Positions 7,797 to 15,776 of a stretch of DNA of 64,000 nucleotides are shown one piece after another. Every line of letters starts with the position of its first letter. The stretch's first letter is position 1. The stretch comes from JAENVU01 sp046598395. Lineage in GTDB: Bacteria; Actinomycetota; Acidimicrobiia; IMCC26256; JAENVU01. A program made the translations under genes and the position numbers. The notes beneath the pieces are model-generated. The model made no database searches, was not told where the DNA came from, and was given only the letters and a program-made list of their open reading frames with translations. The stretch is taken from positions 1 through 64,000 of the forward strand of contig JBKJIQ010000030.1 of assembly GCA_046598395.1 (NCBI GenBank), written 5' to 3'.

Positions 7797-8963
7797 CTAC
7801 CGACCCATTCCGATTCCCTGCGAACGCTGGAGGCTCTTGCCTTCCGTCTGCAGCGATGGCGCCACCATCACTTCGGCCTTCTGGAACTCCTTCACCGTCT
7901 CGTAGCCGGTGGTGGCCATCGACGTCCGCAGCGCGCCGAACAGGTTGAGCGTGCCGTCGTTGTCGTGGGCCGGGCCGGTGAGGATTTCCTCGAGCGTGCC
8001 CTTCTGGCCTGCGTAGACGCGTGCGCCACGGGGCAACGACGGGTGGAACGTGGCCATGCCCCAGTGGTAGCCGCGGCCCGGTGCCTCATACGCGCTCGCG
8101 AGCGGCGAGCCAATCATCACGGAGTCGGCACCGCACGCAATGGCCTTGGCCACATCGCCACCCGTGCGCATCCCACCGTCGGCAATCACCTGCACGTACA
8201 CACCGGTCTCGTCGAGGTGACGGATCCGCGCGCCCGCGGCATCGGCAATGGCCGTGGCCTGGGGAACCCCGATGCCGAGTACACCGCGCGAGGTACACGC
8301 GTGACCCGGACCCACGCCGACGAGCACGCCGACGGCACCGGTCCGCATGAGGTGCAGCGCGGTGCTGTAAGACGCGCAGCCGCCCACGATCACCGGGATC
8401 TCGTACTCACGGATGAACTTCTTGAGGTTGAGCGGTTGGCGAGCCGGATCTTTGGAGACATGCTCGGCCGAAACCACGGTGCCTTGGATGACCAGGATGT
8501 CGAGCTCGGCTTCGAGCACCTGCGCGGAGAACTGCTCCACGCGTTGCGGAGTGAGCGACGCGCAGGCGCGGACACCGGCGTCCTTGATCTCACGGATGCG
8601 CTTCCCGATCAGCTCGTCCTTGATGGGCTCCTGGTAAAGCTCCTGCATCCGACGCGTGGCCTTGTCCGGGTCGAGCGACGCGATCTCGTCGAACACCGAA
8701 TCGGTGTCGTCGTATCGGGTCCAGAGACCCTCGAGGTTGAGACATGCGAGTCCGCCGATGCGCCCGACTTCGATCGCCGTCTTGGGCGACACCACACCGT
8801 CCATCGCGGAGGCAATGAGGGGGAGCTCGAAGTGGAACGCGTCGACATCCCACGAGATATCGACATCTTCGGGGTCCCGTGTTCTCCGGCTGGGCACGAT
8901 CGCGATGTCATCAAATCCGTAGGCCCTGCGCCCTGATTTGCCGATCCCAATTTCGACTTCCAC
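7797..8963 (-). CDS. guaB3: GuaB3-type IMP dehydrogenase-family protein
   Basis: A 388-residue (beta/alpha)8 protein of the IMPDH/GMP reductase superfamily without the CBS pair of classical IMPDH. It has SAMDGVVSP near residue 52, the active-site loop GPGHACTSR with Cys223, and ADGGMRTGGDVAKA. In actinobacteria GuaB3 accompanies guaB2/guaA; its exact reaction is debated. It starts with GTG at 8963 behind GGGAG and runs directly into guaA, forming a guanine-nucleotide operon. The classical guaB is not in the window. Confidence 0.92.
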   Translation of the reverse strand: MEVEIGIGKSGRRAYGFDDIAIVPSRRTRDPEDVDISWDVDAFHFELPLIASAMDGVVSPKTAIEVGRIGGLACLNLEGLWTRYDDTDSVFDEIASLDPDKATRRMQELYQEPIKDELIGKRIREIKDAGVRACASLTPQRVEQFSAQVLEAELDILVIQGTVVSAEHVSKDPARQPLNLKKFIREYEIPVIVGGCASYSTALHLMRTGAVGVLVGVGPGHACTSRGVLGIGVPQATAIADAAGARIRHLDETGVYVQVIADGGMRTGGDVAKAIACGADSVMIGSPLASAYEAPGRGYHWGMATFHPSLPRGARVYAGQKGTLEEILTGPAHDNDGTLNLFGALRTSMATTGYETVKEFQKAEVMVAPSLQTEGKSLQRSQGIGMGR

Positions 8964-9004
8964 CTGTCTGGCTCCCGTCGTTTCACTCCACCGAATCTTT
9001 CAGC

Positions 9005-9673
9005 CTAGTGGGCTACCAGCTCCAACAGTCGGGTCAGGATCCTGGCAGTGGCACCCCAAACGGTCTCGTCCGGCAGCTCGAAAAACGTCATTGACCGGTA
9101 GGCGCCCCAGAGATCCCACATCTCCTCCCGGTAGGTGTCGGGATGGAGCAGCTCCGAGATCGGGACGCCGAACGCGGCCACGACCTCCACGGGGTGCGGC
9201 ACAAGGGTGGGGGGCCTCGCCAGGAACCCGACGAACGGGGTGATCGCAAACGCGGAGGCGACCGTGGCGATGGTGTCCAGCTCCGCCACGATCTCCACTG
9301 CGCCGGGCTCGATGCCCACCTCCTCATGGGCTTCCCGCAGCGCCGCCGCTGCGAGGGTCGCATCCGTGGGATCGCGCTTGCCGCCCGGGAACGCGATCTC
9401 GCCTTGATGCGACGCCATCGTGTCGGGACGCTTGGTGAGCACCACGTGGGTCTCGCCATCGAGTTCATAGAGCGCCACGAGCACCGCCGCGGCACGCGAC
9501 CCCACCATGTCGAGTTCGGGTTGGCGCGGTGGGCGGGCGGCGGCGAGCCGAGCGCGCACCTCCGCCAATGCAATCCGACGGTCGGTCACGCCGAGCCCGG
9601 ACCACGACGGCAGACTTCCTTCGCGAGTCCCCGGCGGCCGTGGAATGACCTGTTTGCCACCCCGCTTCGCCAT
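9005..9673 (-). CDS. NUDIX hydrolase, CoA pyrophosphatase (NudL) type
   Basis: 222 residues. The stretch LTKRPDTMASHQGEIAFPGG (79-98) matches the UPF0035 signature seen in CoA diphosphatases, and the Nudix box GGKRDPTDATLAAAALREAH continues into EEVGI (97-121). The first Glu of the canonical box is Asp here, as is common in this subfamily. The likely reaction is hydrolysis of CoA or acyl-CoA to 3',5'-ADP and 4'-phosphopantetheine. I use the ATG at 9673; a GTG directly before it (9676) is possible. It lies 41 bp upstream of guaB3 on the same strand and is separated from the SGNH hydrolase by a strong palindrome. Confidence 0.85.
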   Translation of the reverse strand: MAKRGGKQVIPRPPGTREGSLPSWSGLGVTDRRIALAEVRARLAAARPPRQPELDMVGSRAAAVLVALYELDGETHVVLTKRPDTMASHQGEIAFPGGKRDPTDATLAAAALREAHEEVGIEPGAVEIVAELDTIATVASAFAITPFVGFLARPPTLVPHPVEVVAAFGVPISELLHPDTYREEMWDLWGAYRSMTFFELPDETVWGATARILTRLLELVAH

Positions 9674-9697
9674 CACGCCACCCTACCGACGAGAAAG

Positions 9698-9729
9698 AAG
9701 GGGTGGGTCCGGATCCGGACCCACCCCTT
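9698..9729. terminator. 32-bp perfect palindrome between SGNH hydrolase and NUDIX genes
   Basis: The arms are 16 bp, centred at 9713/9714 (AAGGGGTGGGTCCGGA and its complement) with no unpaired loop. It begins 19 bp past the stop of the SGNH hydrolase gene, on the transcript's path. It could form a hairpin in RNA from either strand. A short pyrimidine run (CTTTCTTTCTC on the minus strand) follows. Confidence 0.75.
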
Positions 9730-9748
9730 CCCATCTCGAAACTCTCGC

Positions 9749-10966
9749 TTACGTGAGCGACATGTTCGGTTCGCCGTTCGCGTTCTTGCCGGTGCCGTGC
9801 GTGCACGTGCCACCACGCACCGCGCCGCCGTTATACGCCTGACGCAGGCAGTTCCGCAGAGCCAGCTGACCCCAGTAGTTCGGGTGGATGCTCTCCTGTA
9901 CCTGGTACGGACCAATCACCGTGCTCGTCGTACGGATCTGGTTCTGCCACTCCGTCATGTCCGGCGCGTTGGTCTGGGTCCAGTTGGCGACGCCCTTCTC
10001 CTCGAGCAAACCAACAGTGTTCTCACAGAGCCGTCGACCGTTGAACGCGGTCGCGTTGCTCTGGATCACGTAGTTGGTCACTCCGGATTGGACCGCACCG
10101 TTCGTGAGGGCCTGGTTCATCTTCACCACAGCGGTGTTGTTCGCCCAATCGGCGTCCTTGTTCCAGACACCACACCCACCGGTGCTCTGACGGGTGTATC
10201 CACTCTCGCTGTACCGGAATCCGGCCCCGAGAGGGATCGGCGACACGTAGGTCTGCACGATGATCTTGTACTGGCTGTCCGAGTAGCCCGCGTTGGTCAT
10301 CGCTTGGTGAATGTTCGCAATGGCTCCTGCCACTTCCGTGGTGCGGGCCGTGACCGAAGCCGCGGTGAACCTCGAACTCACGCTCGAGTCGTCGTAGCAG
10401 TAGTCCTTCCACCACGACGGCGACAACAAGAAGTCGGTCACGCACTGCTGCACGATGTCTGCGAAGCCGTAGTTGTTCGCGCCGATGAGCAGCGGAATGG
10501 CCTTCACGTTGTGCGTGCTCGCGAAGTCCTGGAGCACTTTCGCCTGACCCTGGTACCCACCGGAGTTGTAGAAGTCGAGACCGGGCTTGAAGTCACCCGA
10601 ACCCGGCGTCTGCGTGTAGGTGCGAGCACCGGAACACGCGATGTTCAACGAGTTCACGCCGCCACCGATGTGCACCATCGCCGCGGTGGAACGGTGACAC
10701 CCGACAATGGCTTCAGCCGTGTGCGTGGCGTTGTCGTTGTAGGCCGCAGACCCGCCGGCGTCGATGTTGCCCGAGCTGTTGTTGGTGTTCCCCGCCCACC
10801 GGCCGGCCTCACCGGAGATGGCCGAGTCGCCCACCGAGACGATCCAAGGAGCACCGGCTCCGGGACCATCCGCGTGCGCCACACCTGGCGATACCGCGAT
10901 GACGCCGGTAGCGGCGATCGCCCCTACCGCTGCGAGCGCGCGAATGCGCGTGAATGCCTGCTTCAT
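9749..10966 (-). CDS. Secreted SGNH/GDSL-family hydrolase
   Basis: 405 residues from ATG 10966, preceded by AGGGGGG. The N-terminus MKQAFTRIRALAAVGAIAAT... is a signal peptide with probable cleavage after AHA (residues 30-32). The mature protein has the GDS block SVGDSAISGEAGR with nucleophile Ser48, a Gly-Asn block IGANNYGF and a C-terminal ESIHPNYWGQ with the likely catalytic His. Several Cys residues suggest disulfides. SGNH enzymes hydrolyse esters (lipids or acetylated sugars); the substrate is not evident. It is divergent from the acyl-CoA synthetase gene, and the 206-bp gap between them presumably holds both promoters. Confidence 0.85.
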   Translation of the reverse strand: MKQAFTRIRALAAVGAIAATGVIAVSPGVAHADGPGAGAPWIVSVGDSAISGEAGRWAGNTNNSSGNIDAGGSAAYNDNATHTAEAIVGCHRSTAAMVHIGGGVNSLNIACSGARTYTQTPGSGDFKPGLDFYNSGGYQGQAKVLQDFASTHNVKAIPLLIGANNYGFADIVQQCVTDFLLSPSWWKDYCYDDSSVSSRFTAASVTARTTEVAGAIANIHQAMTNAGYSDSQYKIIVQTYVSPIPLGAGFRYSESGYTRQSTGGCGVWNKDADWANNTAVVKMNQALTNGAVQSGVTNYVIQSNATAFNGRRLCENTVGLLEEKGVANWTQTNAPDMTEWQNQIRTTSTVIGPYQVQESIHPNYWGQLALRNCLRQAYNGGAVRGGTCTHGTGKNANGEPNMSLT

Positions 10967-11172
10967 ATGCCCCCCTCGGCGCGAGCGGGTTGCCCGCATG
11001 CACGGGAGTTTGCCCACTGGCTTCACCCAGTACAAGCATTTCCACCAACTTGCAGACGTCGTGCAGGAGTCGGTGTCGGCACCCCTCTGCGATCGGTCTC
11101 GGGCATACTCGGCACCGGAAACCAACGGCGGGGCATACTTCCGCCCGTTCATCGACGGGAGGATCGCACCAC

Positions 11173-12807
11173 ATGGGGGACCGCATGACCGACTGGAACT
11201 TCGCAACGTGCTGGGAAGCGCTGGCCGATGCGCAGCCCGAGAGGCTCGCGCTCGCGCAGGGTGACCGGCACCGCACCTGGGGTGAATGGGACGACCGCTC
11301 GGCGCGCCTCGCCGCCGCGTTCACCAGCCTCGGGCTCGAGCCCGGCGGCAAGGTCGCGAGCTACCTCTACAACTCCATCGAATATATGGAGGGTGTGTAC
11401 GCCACGTGGAAGTGCCGCAGCGCGCCGGTCAACGTGAACTACCGCTACATGGAGACCGAGCTCCGCTACCTCCTCGAGAACTCCGACACCGAAGTCCTCA
11501 TCTTTCACGGCGTGCTCGGTGATCAGGTCACCAAGGTTTGGCAGGACATCCCCACCCTCAAGGCGATCGTGCAGGTGGACGACGGCCACCCGCTCGTGGA
11601 CGGTGCGCATCGCTACGAGGACCTGATGGCTGCGCACGTTCCCGCGCCGCGCATCGAGAAGTCCGGCGACGACCTTTACATCCTCTATACCGGCGGCACC
11701 ACCGGCATGCCCAAGGGTGTGATGTGGCGCAACGAGGATCTGTTCAACACCCTCGTGCCCACGGTGTGGGGATTACTCGGTCAGAACGCGGCCAAGAGTC
11801 CCGACGACGCGCCCGGCGTTGCCGCCGCGATCGCGGCCGCCGGCCGCACGCCAGTGCACCTGCCCGCGTCGCCGCTCATGCATGGCACCGGGTTCATGTC
11901 GTCGTTGCAGGCCTTGACGTCCGGTGGCGCGATCGTCACGTTGGAGTCGCGCACCTTCGACGCGCACGAGCTGTGGAAAGCGGTGGAGCGCGAGCAGGTC
12001 ACGCAGATGGCGATCGTGGGCGACGCGTTCGCGAAGCCGATGGTGCGCGCCCTCGAAGAAGCCGAGATCGACAACGCTCCGTACGACCTGTCGTCGCTCG
12101 GGCTCATGATCAGCTCTGGCGTGATGTGGACCGCCGAGGTGAAAGAAGCCCTGATGGCAAGGGGTTCCTTCCTCTGCCTCGACTCGCTCGGATCGAGCGA
12201 AGGTGTGGGCTTCGCGTCGCAAGTGAGTGCACCGGGAGCCGCGGCGACCACCGCCAAGTTCCAGATCGGCGAGTTCGCGAAGGTCCTCACCGAGGCCGGC
12301 GTTCCGGTGGTGCCGGGATCGGGCGAGCGCGGTCTGCTCGCGCTCGGCGGCCCGATTCCCCTCGGGTACTACAAGGATCCGGAGAAGACGGCGGACACGT
12401 TCAAAGAGTTCGACGGTGCGCGCTACTCGATCCCCGGCGACTGGGCGACCGTGGCGGCCGACGGCACCATCGAACTGCTCGGGCGCGGCAGTGTTTCCAT
12501 CAACTCGGGCGGCGAGAAGATCTTCCCCGAAGAGGTAGAGGAAGCCGTCAAGCTGCATCCATCGGTGCAGGACGCGATCGTGGTGGGAGTGCCCGACGAG
12601 AAGTTCGGCGAGGCCATCACCGCCCTGGTGTCACTCCAGGCGGGTGACGCCGCGACACCCGAGGAGATCATCGAGACAGTGCGAACGAACCTGAGTCGGT
12701 TCAAGGCCCCGCGTCACGTGCTCATCATCGACGAGATCAAGCGCGGCCCCAACGGCAAGGCCGACTACGCCTGGGCCAAACAGATCGCGGTCGACCGCCT
12801 CAGCTGA
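11173..12807 (+). CDS. Acyl-CoA synthetase (AMP-binding, FadD family)
   Basis: 544 residues. The AMP-binding P-loop is YTGGTTGMPKG (172-182). Further motifs are SSGVMWTAEVK, the adenylation motif GYYKDPEKTADTF, the hinge GRGSVSINSGGEKIFPEEVE and the C-terminal catalytic Lys in RGPNGKADY. It activates a carboxylic acid via acyl-AMP to the CoA thioester. The overall look is closest to actinobacterial FadD19/FadD17-like enzymes, some of which act on steroid side chains, but the substrate here is unknown. The start at 11173 has GGGAGGA upstream; ATG 11185 (GGGGGA upstream) is equally possible. It converges with the prepilin gene, 5 bp between stops. Confidence 0.9.
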   Translation: MGDRMTDWNFATCWEALADAQPERLALAQGDRHRTWGEWDDRSARLAAAFTSLGLEPGGKVASYLYNSIEYMEGVYATWKCRSAPVNVNYRYMETELRYLLENSDTEVLIFHGVLGDQVTKVWQDIPTLKAIVQVDDGHPLVDGAHRYEDLMAAHVPAPRIEKSGDDLYILYTGGTTGMPKGVMWRNEDLFNTLVPTVWGLLGQNAAKSPDDAPGVAAAIAAAGRTPVHLPASPLMHGTGFMSSLQALTSGGAIVTLESRTFDAHELWKAVEREQVTQMAIVGDAFAKPMVRALEEAEIDNAPYDLSSLGLMISSGVMWTAEVKEALMARGSFLCLDSLGSSEGVGFASQVSAPGAAATTAKFQIGEFAKVLTEAGVPVVPGSGERGLLALGGPIPLGYYKDPEKTADTFKEFDGARYSIPGDWATVAADGTIELLGRGSVSINSGGEKIFPEEVEEAVKLHPSVQDAIVVGVPDEKFGEAITALVSLQAGDAATPEEIIETVRTNLSRFKAPRHVLIIDEIKRGPNGKADYAWAKQIAVDRLS

Positions 12808-12812
12808 TCAGA

Positions 12813-13202
12813 TCAGGTGGTAGTGCTGCACTTCGCAGTGCCCAGATCGCCGGTGTTGACGCGCGACAGGTCACCGCCGTTGACGTCCCAGTAGTGAGGG
12901 CTGTGCTTGAGAAACGGCTTGCCACCGTCGAACCCGCTCTTCAGATTCGCGAGGCTCGGGTTCACCTCTGCGTCGGACGAGGACGACGCCACTGCGCGGT
13001 ACGCCTCAACGGCAGACTCCACGGTGCTGCGCTCTGCAAGGCAAGCGTTCACTGCGGCGTTCTTCGTCGAACCACCGACAGCGAAGACCACCACGGCGGC
13101 GAGGATGCCGAGGATCACGATCACCACGAGGAGCTCCACGAGGGTGAAGCCCTTCTGCAGCAGCGTCTTGTGGGCAATGCGCGAACGAATGTGGTTGAGC
13201 AC
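12813..13202 (-). CDS. Type IV prepilin-like protein
   Basis: About 129 residues. The GTG at 13202 gives a short basic leader (LNHIRSRIAHKTLLQK) followed by the class III signal G|FTLVELLVVIVILGILAAV with Glu at +5. This is the hallmark of pilins processed by prepilin peptidase. The rest is a small domain with two Cys residues (NACLAE near the N-terminus, AKCSTTT at the end) that may form the C-terminal disulfide loop. An in-frame start further upstream at 13268 is open but less likely. The pilB/pilC/pilT genes follow nearby, so this is probably the major pilin. Confidence 0.88.
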   Translation of the reverse strand: MLNHIRSRIAHKTLLQKGFTLVELLVVIVILGILAAVVVFAVGGSTKNAAVNACLAERSTVESAVEAYRAVASSSSDAEVNPSLANLKSGFDGGKPFLKHSPHYWDVNGGDLSRVNTGDLGTAKCSTTT

Positions 13203-13322
13203 GGGTATCGGTGTCCTTGTGTCCCCGCCCCGGATCTCCCGAAGCGCTCCCAGCAACCCGGTAAACACCGGGTCGATGCCGTGAACCTATAGGGGTCACC
13301 CCGGTCTTGGGTAGGCCGGAAA

Positions 13323-13334
13323 CCCCGATCGGGG
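13323..13334. repeat. 12-bp palindrome in the prepilin/pilT divergent region
   Basis: CCCCGATCGGGG is perfect and lies between the two divergent starts (13202 minus, 13422 plus). It may be a regulator site for one or both promoters. This is positional inference only. Confidence 0.3.
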
Positions 13335-13421
13335 CGATTTGAGTCGCTCGACCCACCCGCACCGGTCACCCTACGCGCGAGGAGATACGAGGGTTCGCAG
13401 GTTCGTCCCCCGGCGACGAGA

Positions 13422-14522
13422 ATGGCGCCCATGACCACCACTCCGGTCGACATCACCGGCATCGAGCAGTACCTCACCGTGCTTGCACTCCACAATGCGA
13501 CCGACCTCCATCTCACCGCGGGCGCGCCACCGCTGCTGCGCATCGACGGCAAGCTCACCCCGATCGACCAACCTGCGCTCAACGCCGATCAAGTGGCAGA
13601 GCTGGTTCTCGGACTCCTCGACCCGGAACTCGTCACCCGCTTCCACGACGAGAAGGAGATCGACTTCTCATTCTCCTGGCGCGAAGAGATTCGCTTCCGC
13701 GCCAACGTGTTCCGCCAACAAGGCACCGTGGCGCTCGCGCTGCGCGCCATCCCGTTCGAGATTCCTAACTTCGACGAGCTCGGCCTCCCCCCGATCATGG
13801 AGTACTTCGCGGGGCTACCCCAAGGCCTACTGCTCGTGACCGGTCCCACCGGCTCCGGCAAGTCCACCACCCAGGCGTCGGTCATCGACTTCATCAATCG
13901 CAACCGTGAGTGCCACATCCTCACCATCGAAGACCCCATCGAATACGTGCACCACCACATCCGTTCTGCCGTGAACCAACGCGAGGTTGGGGTCGACACC
14001 GATTCGTTCGAGCGGGCGTTGCGCTCCGCTCTACGCGAAGACCCCGATGTGGTCCTCGTGGGTGAGATGCGCGACGCCGAGACGATGCAGTTCGCACTCA
14101 CCATCGCCGAGACCGGCCACCTCGTGTTCGCCACGCTGCACACCAACGACGCCGCCACCGCGCTCGACCGCATCGTGGATGTGTTCCCGGCCGACCGTCA
14201 GGCACAGATTCGCGTGCAGCTCTCGGCCGCGCTCGTGGGCGTGGTGAGCCAACGATTGATCCCGCGCATCGGTGGCGGGATGATCGCCGCCTTCGAAATC
14301 ATCGTGGCCACCAATCCGATCCGGAACCTCATCCGCGACGGTAAGACCCACCAGATCCGCAACGTGGTCGCCACCAACATGCGCGACGGCATGCAAACCA
14401 TGGAAGCCGCGATGAACGCGCTGGTGGAGTCCGGAACCGTGAGTTACGACGACGCGGTGGACCGCAGCGTGCACCCCCGCGAAATCAAGCCACCCACCTG
14501 GGGCGCCGCCACCGCCGGCTGA
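13422..14522 (+). CDS. pilT: Type IV pilus retraction ATPase PilT
   Basis: 366 residues of the secretion-ATPase superfamily. Walker A is GPTGSGKS (141-148), the Asp box is ILTIEDPIEYVH, Walker B is VVLVGEMRDAET and the His box is GHLVFATLHTND. The C-terminal PIRNLIRDGKTHQI matches the AIRNLIRE motif diagnostic of PilT rather than PilB. It hydrolyses ATP to depolymerise pili, giving twitching motility or DNA uptake. It is on the plus strand, divergent from the prepilin and convergent with pilC. It starts at ATG 13422; ATG 13431 is an alternative. Confidence 0.95.
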   Translation: MAPMTTTPVDITGIEQYLTVLALHNATDLHLTAGAPPLLRIDGKLTPIDQPALNADQVAELVLGLLDPELVTRFHDEKEIDFSFSWREEIRFRANVFRQQGTVALALRAIPFEIPNFDELGLPPIMEYFAGLPQGLLLVTGPTGSGKSTTQASVIDFINRNRECHILTIEDPIEYVHHHIRSAVNQREVGVDTDSFERALRSALREDPDVVLVGEMRDAETMQFALTIAETGHLVFATLHTNDAATALDRIVDVFPADRQAQIRVQLSAALVGVVSQRLIPRIGGGMIAAFEIIVATNPIRNLIRDGKTHQIRNVVATNMRDGMQTMEAAMNALVESGTVSYDDAVDRSVHPREIKPPTWGAATAG

Positions 14523-14547
14523 ACGCCAGCCATGGGAAGGTCCGCGC

Positions 14548-15762
14548 TCAGCCTTTGAGGGTGCTGTTGCCTTGGAAGATGCCGTACATGGCCGAGACGA
14601 GCGCAACGGCCACGAAGCCGACGATCGCGCCCATCACGATGATGACCGCGGGCTCCGCCAACGCGGTGAGGCGAGCCAGTTTGTAGTCGAGCTCCTTGGC
14701 GAAGAAGTCGGCTGCGGAGGTGAGCTGTTGATCGAGCGTGCCGGTCTCCTCGCCGACGCGCATCATCTGGGTGGCCGCCGGAGGAAAGAGGCCGGTGGCC
14801 ACAATGGGGCGGGCCATCCCCTCACCTTCGAGCATCGCGTCGCGCACACCCCCAAGTGCCGCCGCGTAGACCACATTGTTCGAGCCTTCGATCGCTGCCT
14901 GCATCGCCTCCGGAAGCGGGACGCCCGCCTGCATCATCGCCGAAATGATCCGACAGAACCGCTCGATCGCCGTGTACTGAGTGACCGGCCCGATGACCGG
15001 CATGCCCAACAACATCCGGTCCCGCCACATCCGACCGCGGTCGCTGCGATTCAGTCGAGCCAAGATCAACACGATGAGCACGAATCCAACGACGAGCGCC
15101 CACCACCAGTTCTCGAAAAAGGCGGCGATGTCGAGCAACACCTTGGTCACGGTGGGGAGTTCGGCGTCGAACTCCTTGAAGAACCCGGTGAACTTCGGCA
15201 GTACGTAGGCGACCAGCACCACCACCGTGACGATCGCCATCACGAAGATCACGAGCGGGTAGGTAAGCGCGGAGCGAATCTTTTGGCGCGCCTCGATGTC
15301 ACGTTCCATGTAGCTCGACAGCTGATCGAGCACGGTGTCGAGCCGACCGGTGATTTCGGCTGAGCGCAAGATCCCGAGGTAGTAGGGCGGAAAGACATCG
15401 CTGTGGCGCGAAAGGGCCTCCGAGAACGGGACTCCTACTTGGATCAGCTCGATCGCCTCGGTGAGGATCTCCTGCATCCGCGCGTTCGTGGCGGATTCGC
15501 GCACCGTCTCCAGCGCTTCGATCAGTGGGATACCCGCCCGCACGAACGCCGCCACTTGCCGTGAGAAATGCATCACGTCGGTGCGCGGGACTTTGCGTTT
15601 GGTGATCTCGATCTGATTGAACTTGCGGCGCTGCCGGATCTTCTTGATGTCGAGCTGTCGGGCCAGCAACTCGTTGCGCAAGCTGTCGAGGCTGAGGGCG
15701 TCGGCCTTGGCCCGGACCTTCTCGCCCTCGGGGGTGACCGCAACGTAGGTAAAGGTGGGCAC
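14548..15762 (-). CDS. pilC: Type IV pilus inner-membrane platform protein PilC
   Basis: 404 residues with two repeated GspF/PilC domains. The first carries FSRQVAAFVRAGIPLIEALE, the second CRIISAMMQAGVPLPEAMQA, and each is followed by hydrophobic segments (LTYPLVIFVMAIVTVVVLVA; AEPAVIIVMGAIVGFVAVAL). The protein couples the cytoplasmic ATPases to pilin assembly. It starts with GTG at 15762, 14 bp after the pilB stop, so pilB-pilC form an operon. No pilD or pilM-Q genes are in the window. Confidence 0.94.
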   Translation of the reverse strand: MPTFTYVAVTPEGEKVRAKADALSLDSLRNELLARQLDIKKIRQRRKFNQIEITKRKVPRTDVMHFSRQVAAFVRAGIPLIEALETVRESATNARMQEILTEAIELIQVGVPFSEALSRHSDVFPPYYLGILRSAEITGRLDTVLDQLSSYMERDIEARQKIRSALTYPLVIFVMAIVTVVVLVAYVLPKFTGFFKEFDAELPTVTKVLLDIAAFFENWWWALVVGFVLIVLILARLNRSDRGRMWRDRMLLGMPVIGPVTQYTAIERFCRIISAMMQAGVPLPEAMQAAIEGSNNVVYAAALGGVRDAMLEGEGMARPIVATGLFPPAATQMMRVGEETGTLDQQLTSAADFFAKELDYKLARLTALAEPAVIIVMGAIVGFVAVALVSAMYGIFQGNSTLKG

Positions 15763-15776
15763 GGTCAGATCACCAC

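Noticed and set aside
9143..11188. Plus-strand open frame of 681 codons
   Set aside because: It is antisense to the NUDIX and SGNH hydrolase genes, crosses their terminator and has no recognisable features.
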